A DNA stretch of 64,000 bases, from assembly GCF_000374545.1 (NCBI RefSeq), contig NZ_KB894590.1, positions 1 to 64,000 of the forward strand, written 5' to 3'. This DNA is from Anaeromusa acidaminophila DSM 3853. Its GTDB lineage: Bacteria > Bacillota > Negativicutes > Anaeromusales > Anaeromusaceae. The first letter of the stretch is position 1. Every line of letters starts with the position of its first letter. A model generated the notes under the pieces. The model had not been told where the DNA came from and did no database searches. It saw nothing but the letters and a program-made list of their open reading frames with translations. The position numbers and the translations under genes were made by a program. This document shows, piece by piece, positions 16,381 to 25,385 of this stretch.

Positions 16381-16908
16381 ATGTGGCAACAGCGCGTGCG
16401 GCAGGTATGGGCGGCGCTCCATGCCGTCATAACCGATGAGGATCGGGATTTGGTGCAAGCCTATTTAAATGAGGCGGAGCAAAAACTGTTTTGGGGTATG
16501 AACCTGCCGGATCAATATCATTGCTTGGGTGTAGTACGGAGCGCCAGGCGGCTTGCAGTAGGCAGGAAGGATATAGAGGAGCGTTTTCTCATTCGTTTGG
16601 CGCTTCTACATGACGTAGGCAAAATAAAAGGCGATGTCAGCACTCAGGATAAAATTGCCATGGTGCTGCTGCATCGCCTAGCGCCGGGAATTCGCAAATG
16701 GGGGCGTGAAGGCAGAGGGGGCAGGCTGCGTAACCTACGACACGCCATTCATGTCTATTTTCACCATCCGGAACGCAGTGCGCGCCTGCTTTTAGCGGCA
16801 GGGTGCGAAACCGCATTGGTAGAGGCGGTAAAAAAGCATCATAAAGCTCCGGAAGCAGAGGAGCCTCCGGAGCTGACCTTATTGCGGCAAGCCGACGATT
16901 TAAATTGA
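16381..16908 (+). CDS. HD-domain phosphohydrolase-like protein
   Basis: A 175-residue soluble protein with an HD-type metal site: YHCLGV (first His), LALLHDVGKIKGD (the HD pair), HH in YFHHPERSA, and KKHHKAPEA with a late Asp (RQADDL). This is the single-domain HD hydrolase family that acts on nucleotides or phosphate esters; the substrate is unknown. AGGAGA lies 9 bases before the ATG. It starts 5 bases after hisZ, so it is probably co-transcribed with it, but no direct histidine role is known. Confidence 0.8.
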   Translation: MWQQRVRQVWAALHAVITDEDRDLVQAYLNEAEQKLFWGMNLPDQYHCLGVVRSARRLAVGRKDIEERFLIRLALLHDVGKIKGDVSTQDKIAMVLLHRLAPGIRKWGREGRGGRLRNLRHAIHVYFHHPERSARLLLAAGCETALVEAVKKHHKAPEAEEPPELTLLRQADDLN

Positions 16909-16913
16909 TAAGT

Positions 16914-17864
16914 TTAATACCCTTTCGTCTTGTCGACAATGTTAAACATTTCCCGGTCATGAATGAGCCGGGTAAGATTGTCGGCGAACAATTTAATAGC
17001 GCGGTCTAGGTAGTAGGGAGATAGTGCGGCTACATGGGGCGTTATGATGACATTAGGCATATCCCAAAGCGGCGAATCCGTCGGCAACGGTTCCTGGGCA
17101 AAAACGTCCAAGCCGGCGCCGCGGATATAGCCTTCTTGCAGGGCGGTAATTAAATCTGCTTCTACAAGTACTTCACCGCGGGCGATGTTGATAAAATAAG
17201 CGGAAGATTTCATGGCGCGGAACTGTTCCAGCGTTAGGAGGCCCTTGGTTTCTTCCGTCAAAGGCAGAGAGACGACGACGAAATCGCATTGTGGCAGCAT
17301 TTCCATTAGTTCATGAGGCTTATAAAGCTGGTCAACGAAAAGCTCAGAGGTTTCTTCCCTTTTCATGGCCAGAACATTCATGCTGAACGCTTTTGCCTTT
17401 TTGGCAATTTCTCGTCCAATGCTACCCAAGCCTAAGATGCCAATGGTTTTATCGTGCACCTCATCACAGGACACGCGTTTCCAAAGGTGAGCTGCTTGAT
17501 TTTTAGCGCATCCCGGCAGGCTGCGGGAAAAAGAAAGCATCATGGACAAAACGTGCTCGGAAACAGGGATGCCGTGAATGCCCCGCGAGTTGGTAAGCAA
17601 GCACTGGCTGCGACGCATCTCCGCGAAGGTCAGCTTTTCTACGCCGGCGCTGAGAGAATGAACCCAGTGCAGACGGGAAGCGGATAAAAAGAGCGGGCGA
17701 ATGTCATTAAAGCCCCACGCCAGGAGAATGTCCGCTTTGTCCATGTGGATGCTGGCTTCTTCCAGGGTGCAGGAAATGATGGTGCTGCCCGGTGCGGCGG
17801 CCTCGATCATTTCTAGATGCTCCTGCTTTAGCTTATTAAGAACGACAATATGAAATGCGGGCAT
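16914..17864 (-). CDS. D-2-hydroxyacid dehydrogenase family protein
   Basis: A 316-residue NAD(P)-dependent 2-hydroxyacid dehydrogenase (D-isomer family). The NAD-binding motif GILGLGSIGREIAKKA, INIARGEVLVEADLI (the catalytic Arg region), AGLDVFAQEPLP and the catalytic His in NVIITPHVAA are all present. AGGAGGG lies upstream of the ATG at 17862-17864. It is inverted relative to the his genes and separates the two his blocks. The natural substrate (glyoxylate, hydroxypyruvate or a branched keto acid) cannot be fixed from sequence alone. Confidence 0.88.
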   Translation of the reverse strand: MPAFHIVVLNKLKQEHLEMIEAAAPGSTIISCTLEEASIHMDKADILLAWGFNDIRPLFLSASRLHWVHSLSAGVEKLTFAEMRRSQCLLTNSRGIHGIPVSEHVLSMMLSFSRSLPGCAKNQAAHLWKRVSCDEVHDKTIGILGLGSIGREIAKKAKAFSMNVLAMKREETSELFVDQLYKPHELMEMLPQCDFVVVSLPLTEETKGLLTLEQFRAMKSSAYFINIARGEVLVEADLITALQEGYIRGAGLDVFAQEPLPTDSPLWDMPNVIITPHVAALSPYYLDRAIKLFADNLTRLIHDREMFNIVDKTKGY

Positions 17865-17943
17865 AGAAAAACCCTCCTGTAAACATTGAAATAACACGAA
17901 TAGTTTTTCTTATTCGACATTCTTTGGCAAAATCCTACACATC

Positions 17944-17986
17944 TTGACGAATCTTTTTACAAGTGTTAATATCTACGTATTAGCAC
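17944..17986 (+). promoter_or_regulatory. hisG promoter overlapped by an inverted repeat
   Basis: TTGACG (17944-17949) and TAATAT (17967-17972), with a 17-base spacer, form a good promoter. GTGTTAAT (17963-17970) and ATTAGCAC (17979-17986) make an inverted repeat with one mismatch that covers the -10 box. This is where a repressor would block RNA polymerase; the YerC-type protein encoded beside hisZ is a candidate, by inference. Confidence 0.55.
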
Positions 17987-18025
17987 TTTAACTAGATAAA
18001 GAATTAACGGAAAAGAGGCGGCGCA

Positions 18026-18691
18026 ATGACTTCGAGTGATATGAATTACCTGACGGTAGCTTTGCCTAAAGGGAAATTGTTTGCCAAAGCGGCGGAATTA
18101 TTGGGACGCATTGGCTATACAGCCGATGATCTCAGCGAAAAATCACGCAAGCTGGTATTGACGAACGAAGAAAAGAAAGTGCGCTTTATTATTACCAAAA
18201 CAGCGGATTTGCCGACCTATGTAGAATATGGAGCGGCGGACGTGGGGATTATTGGCAAAGACGTATTGCTGGAAGAAGAGCGGGATGTTTATGAACTGCT
18301 GGATCTCGGTTTTGGACGCTGTCGTTTGATGGTTGCAGTGCCGCGGGCCATGAAGCGAGAGAAGCTGAGCGATTATGCGCACATGCGGGTGGCTACAAAA
18401 TATCCTAACGTGGCGGAACGCTTTTTCTATCAGCAAGGAATTCAAGTAGAAATTATTAAGCTTAACGGTTCGATTGAACTGGCGCCTATGGTGGGGCTGG
18501 CGGAGCTGATTGTGGATATCGTGGAAACAGGCACGACCTTGAAGGAAAATCAATTGGATGAAATTGCACCGATTGAAGAGGCGACAGCTCGCTTTATCGC
18601 TAACCGCGTGAGCTTTAAAATGAAGTTTGACCGTATCCAAGCGATGGTAGAAGGGCTTCGCGCTTTGTTGCAGGAGGAGGGGAAGCAATGA
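18026..18691 (+). CDS. hisG: ATP phosphoribosyltransferase, short form
   Basis: HisG (221 residues) joins ATP and PRPP, the first step of histidine synthesis. It is the short form without the C-terminal regulatory domain and so needs HisZ, which is present. Motifs: TVALPKGKLF at the N terminus, GAADVGIIGKDVLLEE, VATKYPNVAERFF, and VDIVETGTTLKEN, the PRPP-binding region. A GAGGCGG stretch precedes the ATG. Its stop overlaps the hisD start (ATGA). Confidence 0.95.
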   Translation: MTSSDMNYLTVALPKGKLFAKAAELLGRIGYTADDLSEKSRKLVLTNEEKKVRFIITKTADLPTYVEYGAADVGIIGKDVLLEEERDVYELLDLGFGRCRLMVAVPRAMKREKLSDYAHMRVATKYPNVAERFFYQQGIQVEIIKLNGSIELAPMVGLAELIVDIVETGTTLKENQLDEIAPIEEATARFIANRVSFKMKFDRIQAMVEGLRALLQEEGKQ

Positions 18692-20034
18692 TTCGCAGAA
18701 AAAATAGTAGAGAATTAGGCCGTGAAGGCTGTGAAGCGTTGCTGCGCAAGCCTGCTTTTGACGAAGTGGAGCTGGGAGAAAAGGCGAAGGCGCGTATTAA
18801 AGAATCCTTTGGGGAGGAATTATCTGCGGTACAGGTTGTGCAGCGGATTGTGGACGATGTGCGTTGCCGTAAAAATGAAGCTCTTTGCGATTATACACAG
18901 CGCTTTGACGGGGCGCAGTTGACGGCGGATACGTTGGAAGTGACGGCGGCGGAGTGGGAGGAAGCTTGTCAATCGGTAGATGAGGCGTTATTGGCAAGCA
19001 TTCGTCGGGCTGTGGCTAATGTGCGTCGCTACCACAGTGAACAGCTGCCCAAATCGTGGCTGACGTATCGAGAGCATGGGGCTATGCTGGGGCAGAACAG
19101 TCGGCCGTTGGACCGAGTTGGCTTGTATGTACCAGGAGGCACAGCCACCTATCCTTCGTCGGTTATTATGAATGCTGTACCAGCGGCGGTTGCTGGCGTG
19201 CGGGAAATTATCATGGTAGCTCCTCCAGATCGTCAAGGGCGTTTAGCTCCCTGCGTATTGGCGGCAGCGCGCGAAGCCGGAGTGCATAGGGTCTTTAAAG
19301 TGGGCGGCGCTCAAGCCGTGGCTGCGCTGGCTTTCGGTACGGAAACCGTGCCCAAAGTGGATAAAATTACCGGACCGGGCAATATTTTTGTTACGTTAGC
19401 CAAAAAAGCCGTCTACGGCCACTGTGATATTGATATGCTGGCAGGACCTAGCGAGATTTTAATTTTAGCGGACAATAGCGCTCGAGCGGATTATATTGCC
19501 GCAGATATGCTTAGTCAGGCTGAGCATGATGTACTGGCTTCGAGCATCTTGATTACAGATAGCGAAACTTTGGCGGCAGCAGTAGAAAGCGAATTGGAGC
19601 GCCAGTTGGCTCTTTTACCGCGCCGTGAGATGGCGGAGGCGGCTTTAGAAAAGAGCGGTCTGATTTTAGTGACGGACTCCATTGAGGAAGCGGCGGAATT
19701 GGCCAATGTAGCCGCTCCGGAGCATTTGGAGGTGTTGACGGCGCAGCCCTTTGCTTTGCTGCCGCTGCTAAGGCATGCAGGAGCCATCTTTTTAGGGCCT
19801 TATTCGCCGGAGCCTTTGGGCGATTATTTTGCTGGGCCCAACCATGTGCTGCCTACCGGCGGCACAGCGAGATTTTATTCGGTACTCAATGTAGAGACTT
19901 TTATGAAGAAAACCAGCCTGATTGCATACACTCAGGAAGCGCTGGCAGCCGTGTCGGATGACGTCATTCGCTTGGCCGAAGCGGAGGGCTTGCAGGCGCA
20001 TGCCAATGCAGTAAAGGTAAGGAGGAATGACTGA
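18688..20034 (+). CDS. hisD: Histidinol dehydrogenase
   Basis: HisD (448 residues) oxidises histidinol to histidine in two NAD-dependent steps. It shows RVGLYVPGGTA, KITGPGNIFVTLAKK, DMLAGPSEILI, the zinc-ligand segment SQAEHD, and GDYFAGPNHVLPT. It overlaps hisG by 4 bases and hisC by 1 base, so translation is coupled. GAGGAGGGG lies just before the ATG. Confidence 0.96.
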   Translation: MIRRKNSRELGREGCEALLRKPAFDEVELGEKAKARIKESFGEELSAVQVVQRIVDDVRCRKNEALCDYTQRFDGAQLTADTLEVTAAEWEEACQSVDEALLASIRRAVANVRRYHSEQLPKSWLTYREHGAMLGQNSRPLDRVGLYVPGGTATYPSSVIMNAVPAAVAGVREIIMVAPPDRQGRLAPCVLAAAREAGVHRVFKVGGAQAVAALAFGTETVPKVDKITGPGNIFVTLAKKAVYGHCDIDMLAGPSEILILADNSARADYIAADMLSQAEHDVLASSILITDSETLAAAVESELERQLALLPRREMAEAALEKSGLILVTDSIEEAAELANVAAPEHLEVLTAQPFALLPLLRHAGAIFLGPYSPEPLGDYFAGPNHVLPTGGTARFYSVLNVETFMKKTSLIAYTQEALAAVSDDVIRLAEAEGLQAHANAVKVRRND

Positions 20035-21086
20035 TGTGGACCTATCGTCCCGGCTTAGAAGAACTGCCGGTATATACTGTGGAAGAAAGCGATTGGGCTG
20101 TAAAACTGGATGCAAACGAAAGCCCCTTTAATCTGCCGCCAAGGGTGGCGGAGCGAGTAGAGGACCGTTTGGCTTGTTTGGCCTTTAACCGCTATCCGGA
20201 TCTGGGGAAAATGGGGCTGCGGGAAATGCTTGCTGAATCCTATGGCTTAGCTGTCGAAGAGGTGCAGGTAGGCGGCGGCTCCAGCGAGATTTTGGCTGCT
20301 ATCTGTCATGCATTAGGCGGACCGGGGAGAGGCATTGTCTATCCGACGCCTTCTTTTTCCATGTATGGTATTTATGCGAAAATTACGGACAGCGTGGCTG
20401 TGCCGGTTGCTCTTAATGAACAATACCAACTGGATGCGGCTAAAGTGCTGCAGGCGGCTAGAGAAAACAATGCCGCGGTGATTCTGCTTTGCAACCCCAA
20501 TAATCCTACTGGCTCGGTGACGCCGCGCGAGGAAATTGAACGCATCATTGCCGGTGCGCCTTGTCCGGTTGTGGCGGATGAAGCCTATATGGAGTTCTAC
20601 GGGGATTCTGTGGTGGATTTGCTGCCTAAATACAGACATCTTATTGTAGCCAGAACCTTCTCCAAAGCGTATGGTTTGGCGGCGGCGCGGGTGGGGTACA
20701 TGTTGGCTGACGCGCAGGTTACAACGATGATCAGCAAGCTGATGATGCCTTACCATGTGAGCGCAATATCTTTGGTAGTGGCGGAAACCGTATGGCAGAT
20801 GCGCGACGAGTTTCAACCTTTGATTGATACCTTGGTGTTGGAGCGTAAGCGCTTGGCTACAGAACTGGGTAAGATCCAAGATTTGACAGTGTATCCGTCT
20901 GAGACGAATTTTATCTTTGGGCGCAGTGCTAAAACGCAAGAAATGGTAGCATATTTAATGGAAAAACGCATCTGTATCCGCAATTTTGGCGGCGAATTGA
21001 GCGACTGTTTCCGAATTAGCGTCGGGTCTTCTATGGAGAACGATGCGTTGCTTCGGGAAATGCGCGCTTTTTGGGAGCGAAGCTAA
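20034..21086 (+). CDS. hisC: Histidinol-phosphate aminotransferase
   Basis: A 350-residue fold-type I PLP aminotransferase. It carries KLDANESPFNLPP at the N terminus, LCNPNNPTGS, VVADEAYMEF and the PLP lysine in RTFSKAYGLAAARVGY, all typical of HisC. AAGGAGG precedes the ATG, which overlaps the hisD stop. It converts imidazole acetol phosphate to histidinol phosphate. Its position between hisD and hisB supports HisC over other class I aminotransferases. Confidence 0.94.
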   Translation: MWTYRPGLEELPVYTVEESDWAVKLDANESPFNLPPRVAERVEDRLACLAFNRYPDLGKMGLREMLAESYGLAVEEVQVGGGSSEILAAICHALGGPGRGIVYPTPSFSMYGIYAKITDSVAVPVALNEQYQLDAAKVLQAARENNAAVILLCNPNNPTGSVTPREEIERIIAGAPCPVVADEAYMEFYGDSVVDLLPKYRHLIVARTFSKAYGLAAARVGYMLADAQVTTMISKLMMPYHVSAISLVVAETVWQMRDEFQPLIDTLVLERKRLATELGKIQDLTVYPSETNFIFGRSAKTQEMVAYLMEKRICIRNFGGELSDCFRISVGSSMENDALLREMRAFWERS

Positions 21087-21673
21087 TGCGTACGGCTGCG
21101 GTAGAGCGCCGCACGGCGGAAACGAAAATTTGTCTTTCAGTACAACTGGATGAACCGAAAACACCGCTAGTACAGACAGGTCTTGGCTTTTTTGACCATA
21201 TGCTGGTTTTGCTGGGAAAGCACGGCTTTTTCGGTTTGCAACTGGAAGTGCAGGGGGATCTGGAAGTGGACGGCCACCATACGGTGGAGGATACCGGCAT
21301 TTGCCTGGGGCAGGCGCTGCAGCAGGCGCTGGGAGATAAGGCCGGCATTGCTCGCTATGGCACGGCTTTTGTACCGATGGATGAGGCGCTGGCGATGGTC
21401 AGCCTGGATATCAGCGGCCGTCCGTACCTTGTGTTTGATGCGCAGCTGCCTTTTGGCAAGGTGGGAGACTTTGATTTGGAGCTGGTGGAAGAGTTTTTGC
21501 GGGCTTTATCGGTGCATGCAGGGCTAACTTTGCATGTACGCCTGTTATCCGGCAAGAACGCCCATCATATGGTAGAAGCCATCTTTAAAGCGCTGGGACG
21601 GGCGCTAGCGGACGCCATGGCTAAAGATAGCCGGGTGAGGGGCGTTCTTTCGACGAAAGGAACCTTGGATTAA
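21086..21673 (+). CDS. hisB: Imidazoleglycerol-phosphate dehydratase
   Basis: HisB (195 residues, dehydratase only, no phosphatase domain) removes water from imidazole glycerol phosphate. The metal-binding histidines are in GFFDHMLVLLGKHG, DGHHTVEDTG and NAHHMVEAIFK. The ATG at 21086 overlaps the hisC TAA; a TTG at 21071 in the same frame lies in hisC and is less likely. A separate histidinol phosphatase is needed and is not in the window, unless the HD protein at 16381 serves, which is only a guess. Confidence 0.95.
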   Translation: MRTAAVERRTAETKICLSVQLDEPKTPLVQTGLGFFDHMLVLLGKHGFFGLQLEVQGDLEVDGHHTVEDTGICLGQALQQALGDKAGIARYGTAFVPMDEALAMVSLDISGRPYLVFDAQLPFGKVGDFDLELVEEFLRALSVHAGLTLHVRLLSGKNAHHMVEAIFKALGRALADAMAKDSRVRGVLSTKGTLD

Positions 21674-21700
21674 ATAAAAAGGCATGGAGGAGAGAGGCGT

Positions 21701-22309
21701 ATGATCAACATTATTGATTACGGGCGAGGCAATCTGCACAGCGTGCAAAAAGCCTTGGAACGGCTGGGCGCCGAGGTGCGCGTCTCATCCAAGCCGGAAG
21801 ATATCTTAAGCGCGGATAAAGTGATTCTGCCAGGGGTTGGCGCTTTTGGCGATTGCATGGGAAACCTGGAAAGGTACGGCTTGGTTCCGGCCATTCAGGA
21901 AGCAGCAGCAGCTGGTAAGCCTCTATTGGGCATTTGCCTAGGGCTGCAGATGCTTTTTGAGGGCAGTGAAGAAGATCCTGGCGTGCCGGGATTAGGGATT
22001 TTTCAAGGGCAAGTCAAGTTGATAGAAGCTCCGGGACTGAAAATTCCTCACATGGGCTGGAACAGTCTGACTTGGCGGCAGGAATCAGTTTTGTTTCAAG
22101 GACTGCCAGAGGGAAGCTTTGTTTATTTCGTGCATAGCTACCATGCGGTGCCGGAGGATGCATCGCTGGTGACGGCGGTGACGGAATACGGCGGGGACGT
22201 TACGGCCGCAGTCGGCCAAGGCAATGTGCAGGCCGTGCAGTTTCATCCGGAAAAATCCGGAACCGTTGGTTTGCAGATCTTGAAAAACTTTAAGGAGTGG
22301 CAGCCATGA
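21701..22309 (+). CDS. hisH: Imidazole glycerol phosphate synthase, glutaminase subunit
   Basis: HisH (202 residues) supplies ammonia from glutamine to HisF. Class I amidotransferase features: GVGAFGDCM, the nucleophile Cys in GICLGLQMLFEGS, and the His-Glu pair in QFHPEKSG. AGGAGAG precedes the ATG. The gap of 27 bases after hisB is the largest within this operon. Its stop overlaps hisA. Confidence 0.95.
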   Translation: MINIIDYGRGNLHSVQKALERLGAEVRVSSKPEDILSADKVILPGVGAFGDCMGNLERYGLVPAIQEAAAAGKPLLGICLGLQMLFEGSEEDPGVPGLGIFQGQVKLIEAPGLKIPHMGWNSLTWRQESVLFQGLPEGSFVYFVHSYHAVPEDASLVTAVTEYGGDVTAAVGQGNVQAVQFHPEKSGTVGLQILKNFKEWQP

Positions 22310-23046
22310 TACTTTTTCCGGCAATTGATATTCGCGGCGGCAACTGTGTCCGTTTGACGGAAGGGCGCTTTGACCAGGAAACGGTCTATGGCCATAACCC
22401 TGCCGCGATGGCGCAGCGCTGGCAAGAAGCCGGTGCAGAATATCTGCATGTGGTCGATCTTGACGGCGCTTTAGCGGGGAAGCCTGCTAATCTGCCAGCA
22501 ATAGAAGAAATATTAAAGGCCGTAACTATGCCTGTACAGCTTGGCGGCGGCATTCGCAACCTGCAAACGGTGGAGCTGCTTTTGACTAAAGGCGTACGCC
22601 GGGTGATTCTCGGCTCTGTGGCGGTGCGCCAGCCTGAATTGGTTAAAGAAGGCTGTCGTATTTTTGGTGACGCCATTGTTGTGGGCATTGACGCTAAAGA
22701 CGGCATTGCAGCGGTGGAAGGCTGGGGTGTCAGCGGCGGCATGGAAGCGACGGAGTTGGCAAAACGCATGGCGGCGGTAGGGGTGGCCCGCATTATTTAT
22801 ACCGATATCAGCCGCGACGGAACGTTAAGCGGCGTCAATGCCGAGGCTACTGCGCGCTTGGCGGAAGCGGCGGGAATTCCGGTTATTGCTTCGGGGGGCG
22901 TCAAGGACTTGACGGATATTCGCGAAGTTGGCCGTGTCGCTTCGCGCGGCGTAGAGGGCGTCATTATCGGCAAGGCTCTTTATACAGGCAGCTTGGATTT
23001 AGCAGAGGCGTTGCAGGCGGCGAAGGGAGGCGAGGGGGCATGCTGA
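22306..23046 (+). CDS. hisA: ProFAR isomerase
   Basis: HisA (246 residues) is a TIM-barrel isomerase of the histidine pathway. [13 protein letters not shown] carries the first catalytic Asp, [11 protein letters not shown] and ASGGVKD bind phosphate, and [11 protein letters not shown] has the second catalytic Asp. AAGGAGTGG precedes the ATG at 22306, which overlaps the hisH TGA. The end overlaps hisF by 7 bases. Confidence 0.95.
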   Translation: MILFPAIDIRGGNCVRLTEGRFDQETVYGHNPAAMAQRWQEAGAEYLHVVDLDGALAGKPANLPAIEEILKAVTMPVQLGGGIRNLQTVELLLTKGVRRVILGSVAVRQPELVKEGCRIFGDAIVVGIDAKDGIAAVEGWGVSGGMEATELAKRMAAVGVARIIYTDISRDGTLSGVNAEATARLAEAAGIPVIASGGVKDLTDIREVGRVASRGVEGVIIGKALYTGSLDLAEALQAAKGGEGAC

Positions 23047-23798
23047 CGAAACGTATTATTCCTTGTCTAGATGTAAAAGACGGCCGAGTGGTGAAAGGGA
23101 CCAATTTTGTCGGTCTCCGCGACGCTGGCGATCCGGTGGAGCTAGCGGAGCGTTATGACGGAGAATTGGCGGACGAATTGGTTTTTCTTGATATCACCGC
23201 TTCGTGTGAAGAACGCAATACTATGGTGCAGGTAGTGGAGCGTACGGCTTCAAAAGTCTTTATCCCCTTTACCGTTGGCGGCGGTATTCGCGGCGTGGAT
23301 GATGTGCGTCGCATGCTGAAAGCCGGAGCCGATAAGGCTTCCTTTAACACGGCGGCTGTCAAAAATCCTCAACTGCTGCGTGAATGCGCGAACGCCTTTG
23401 GGCGGCAGTGCATTGTGCTGGCGGTAGATGCTAAAGCCTGCGGTGATAATCGCTGGGAAGTCTATGTCAATGGCGGCAGGACGCCGACAGGTATGGATGT
23501 ATTGGAATGGGTCCGCAAGGCTACAGAACTGGGAGCCGGAGAAATTCTGCTCACAAGCATGGATAAGGATGGCACGAAGGACGGCTATGACATCCCGCTG
23601 ACACGCGCTGTGGCGGAGGCGGTCAATGTTCCGGTAATCGCCTCCGGCGGCGCTGGCGAAATGAGTCACTTTTATGATGTGTTGACGGCTGGCAAAGCAG
23701 ATGCAGTGCTGGCGGCCTCGGTATTTCACTATGGACAGTTTACAGTGCGGCAGGTCAAGGACTATTTGCGAAGCCGCCAAGTGGAGGTGCGTTATTAA
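23040..23798 (+). CDS. hisF: Imidazole glycerol phosphate synthase, cyclase subunit
   Basis: HisF (252 residues) is the TIM-barrel cyclase that makes IGP and AICAR. It shows [15 protein letters not shown] with the catalytic Asp, [25 protein letters not shown] with the second Asp, and ASGGAGE. The AICAR it releases can enter purine synthesis through the purH product encoded earlier in the window. It overlaps hisA and hisIE. Confidence 0.96.
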   Translation: MLTKRIIPCLDVKDGRVVKGTNFVGLRDAGDPVELAERYDGELADELVFLDITASCEERNTMVQVVERTASKVFIPFTVGGGIRGVDDVRRMLKAGADKASFNTAAVKNPQLLRECANAFGRQCIVLAVDAKACGDNRWEVYVNGGRTPTGMDVLEWVRKATELGAGEILLTSMDKDGTKDGYDIPLTRAVAEAVNVPVIASGGAGEMSHFYDVLTAGKADAVLAASVFHYGQFTVRQVKDYLRSRQVEVRY

Positions 23799-24472
23799 TG
23801 GAATGGGAACAACTAAAATTTGACGCTCAGGGATTATTGCCCGCGGTCATTCAGGATGAAGCAACAAACGCGGTGCTGATGGTCGCTTATATGAATAAAG
23901 AAGCGCTGGAGAAGACTCTGGCCAGCGGTGTGACCTGGTTTTTCAGCCGCAGCCGCGGGCGGTTGTGGCAAAAAGGAGAAACCTCCGGTCATGTGCAAAA
24001 GGTAAAGGATATTTTCTATGACTGCGACGGCGATACCCTGCTGGTTAAAGTGGAGCAAAGCGGCGTTGCCTGCCACGAAGGAACCTTTTCTTGCTTCAGC
24101 CGGCGCTTAGAGAATAAAACGGCTGTGCTGGCGCCGGAAGTGGACGCCTCTGAAGTGTATGGCGCATCGCTGCCAGCGGTACTGGGCGAAGTGTATGATG
24201 TCATTCATCAACGCAAATTGACGCCTGTAGAAGGATCTTATACAACCTATCTTTTTGAAAAAGGACAGGATAAGATTCTTAAAAAGGTCGGCGAAGAGGC
24301 GGCGGAAACCATTATTGCCTCGAAAAATCACGACGCTGGGGAAATTCTCTACGAAATGGCTGACTTGTGGTATCACTGCCTAGTGCTTTTGGCCTTCCAT
24401 GAGCTGACGCCGCAGCAGCTGCTGCTGGAGTTAAAAGGGCGTCGTAAAAAAGGCAAAGGAGGCAAAGCCTAA
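23798..24472 (+). CDS. hisIE: Phosphoribosyl-AMP cyclohydrolase / phosphoribosyl-ATP pyrophosphatase
   Basis: A 224-residue fusion. The HisI part (about 1-115) has [16 protein letters not shown] and the zinc and metal residues in DCDGD and [10 protein letters not shown]. The HisE part (about 125-215) has [16 protein letters not shown] and [13 protein letters not shown]. It carries out the second and third steps of histidine synthesis. The start overlaps the hisF stop, and the stop overlaps the next gene (TAATG). Confidence 0.95.
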   Translation: MEWEQLKFDAQGLLPAVIQDEATNAVLMVAYMNKEALEKTLASGVTWFFSRSRGRLWQKGETSGHVQKVKDIFYDCDGDTLLVKVEQSGVACHEGTFSCFSRRLENKTAVLAPEVDASEVYGASLPAVLGEVYDVIHQRKLTPVEGSYTTYLFEKGQDKILKKVGEEAAETIIASKNHDAGEILYEMADLWYHCLVLLAFHELTPQQLLLELKGRRKKGKGGKA

Positions 24473-25221
24473 TGCGAAAGCCTGCGGGGCAGGAATTCTT
24501 AAAGAAAACTCGTTTGGACGGCGGCGTGCCGACACCCCAGCAGATGGGGCTGGCGCAGCCGCGGCTGGAAACGGAAGTTGACCGGGAACTGCCTATTTTT
24601 AACTTGCCGCAGCCGGATACCTTTCCAGCTATGCCGGTGGATTTTTTAGCCTTTGTTGAATTGCGTACAAGCGTCCGCGAATACGCCAGTAAGGCATTGA
24701 CCCAGGAGGAATTGTCCTTCCTACTTTGGTGCACCCAAGGGGTCAAGCAGGTAGTGCCGCGGGCGGCTACCTTTCGGACTGTTCCTTCCGCCGGGGCGCG
24801 GCATGCCTTGGAGACGTACTTGCTCATTAACCGCGTCGAAGGATTGGAACCGGGGTTATATCGCTTTTTGGCGCTGGATCATCAACTACAGCAGTTGAGC
24901 ACAGAGGCGGCTTGGCCGGCAGTGCTCAGTCATGCTTGCAAAGGACAGGAAATTGTAAAAAACAGTGCGGTCAGCTTTTTTTGGGTGGCCGAATCGCCGC
25001 GCATGACTTGGCGTTACGGCGAACGAGGCTATCGCTATTTATTTTTAGACGCAGGCCATGTTTGTCAGAATTTGTATCTTAGCAGCGAAGCAGTTGGCTG
25101 TGGCTGCTGCGCCATCGGCGCTTTTGATGATGAAGCGCTGCATGATCTTTTGGATTTAGGCGAAGAAGAGCGTTTCGTCGTTTACGGGGCGGCTGTAGGG
25201 AAAAAATATAAAGTGGAATAG
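24472..25221 (+). CDS. SagB-type nitroreductase-family oxidoreductase
   Basis: A 249-residue FMN-type oxidoreductase. ELRTSVREYASKALTQEELSFLLW is the R-x-S-x-R-x-Y region that binds FMN in SagB/ThcOx-like nitroreductases. TVPSAGARHALETYLL and GLEPGLYRF follow, and the C-terminal flavin region is AVGCGCCAIGAFDD. SagB enzymes with a partner cyclodehydratase make azoles in peptides, but no such partner or precursor is nearby, so this is probably a stand-alone reductase. It overlaps hisIE by one base and shares the his transcript; a terminator follows. Confidence 0.82.
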   Translation: MRKPAGQEFLKKTRLDGGVPTPQQMGLAQPRLETEVDRELPIFNLPQPDTFPAMPVDFLAFVELRTSVREYASKALTQEELSFLLWCTQGVKQVVPRAATFRTVPSAGARHALETYLLINRVEGLEPGLYRFLALDHQLQQLSTEAAWPAVLSHACKGQEIVKNSAVSFFWVAESPRMTWRYGERGYRYLFLDAGHVCQNLYLSSEAVGCGCCAIGAFDDEALHDLLDLGEEERFVVYGAAVGKKYKVE

Positions 25222-25232
25222 GCTAGAAGAGG

Positions 25233-25262
25233 GAAAACCGCGTAAGCGGTTTTCTTTTTTTC
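25233..25262 (+). terminator. Terminator of the his operon
   Basis: GAAAACCGC and GCGGTTTTC pair around GTAA, followed by a T run. It ends the hisG-to-nitroreductase transcript. Confidence 0.92.
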
Positions 25263-25327
25263 TCAAGCTGATCTTTTCTAAGAAAATAGAGCTTGATTTC
25301 CATAAAAGACAGAAAATTAAAAGAAGG

Positions 25328-25338
25328 ATAATTCTTAT
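25328..25338 (+). promoter_or_regulatory. PerR-like operator upstream of the encapsulated ferritin
   Basis: ATAATTCTTAT matches the core of the Bacillus PerR box (ATAATNATTAT) at all but one fixed position. It sits about 50 bases before the ferritin gene, where a peroxide-sensing repressor could act. Short AT-rich matches arise by chance, so this is tentative. Confidence 0.4.
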
Positions 25339-25385
25339 TTGTGAAGAAATGAAACAATAGAATTAATTACTAGGAGGAGATATAC

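Noticed and set aside
17898-18025. T-box or his attenuator ahead of hisG
   Set aside because: No AGGGTGGNACCGCG motif or histidine-rich leader peptide; only a promoter and an inverted repeat are seen.
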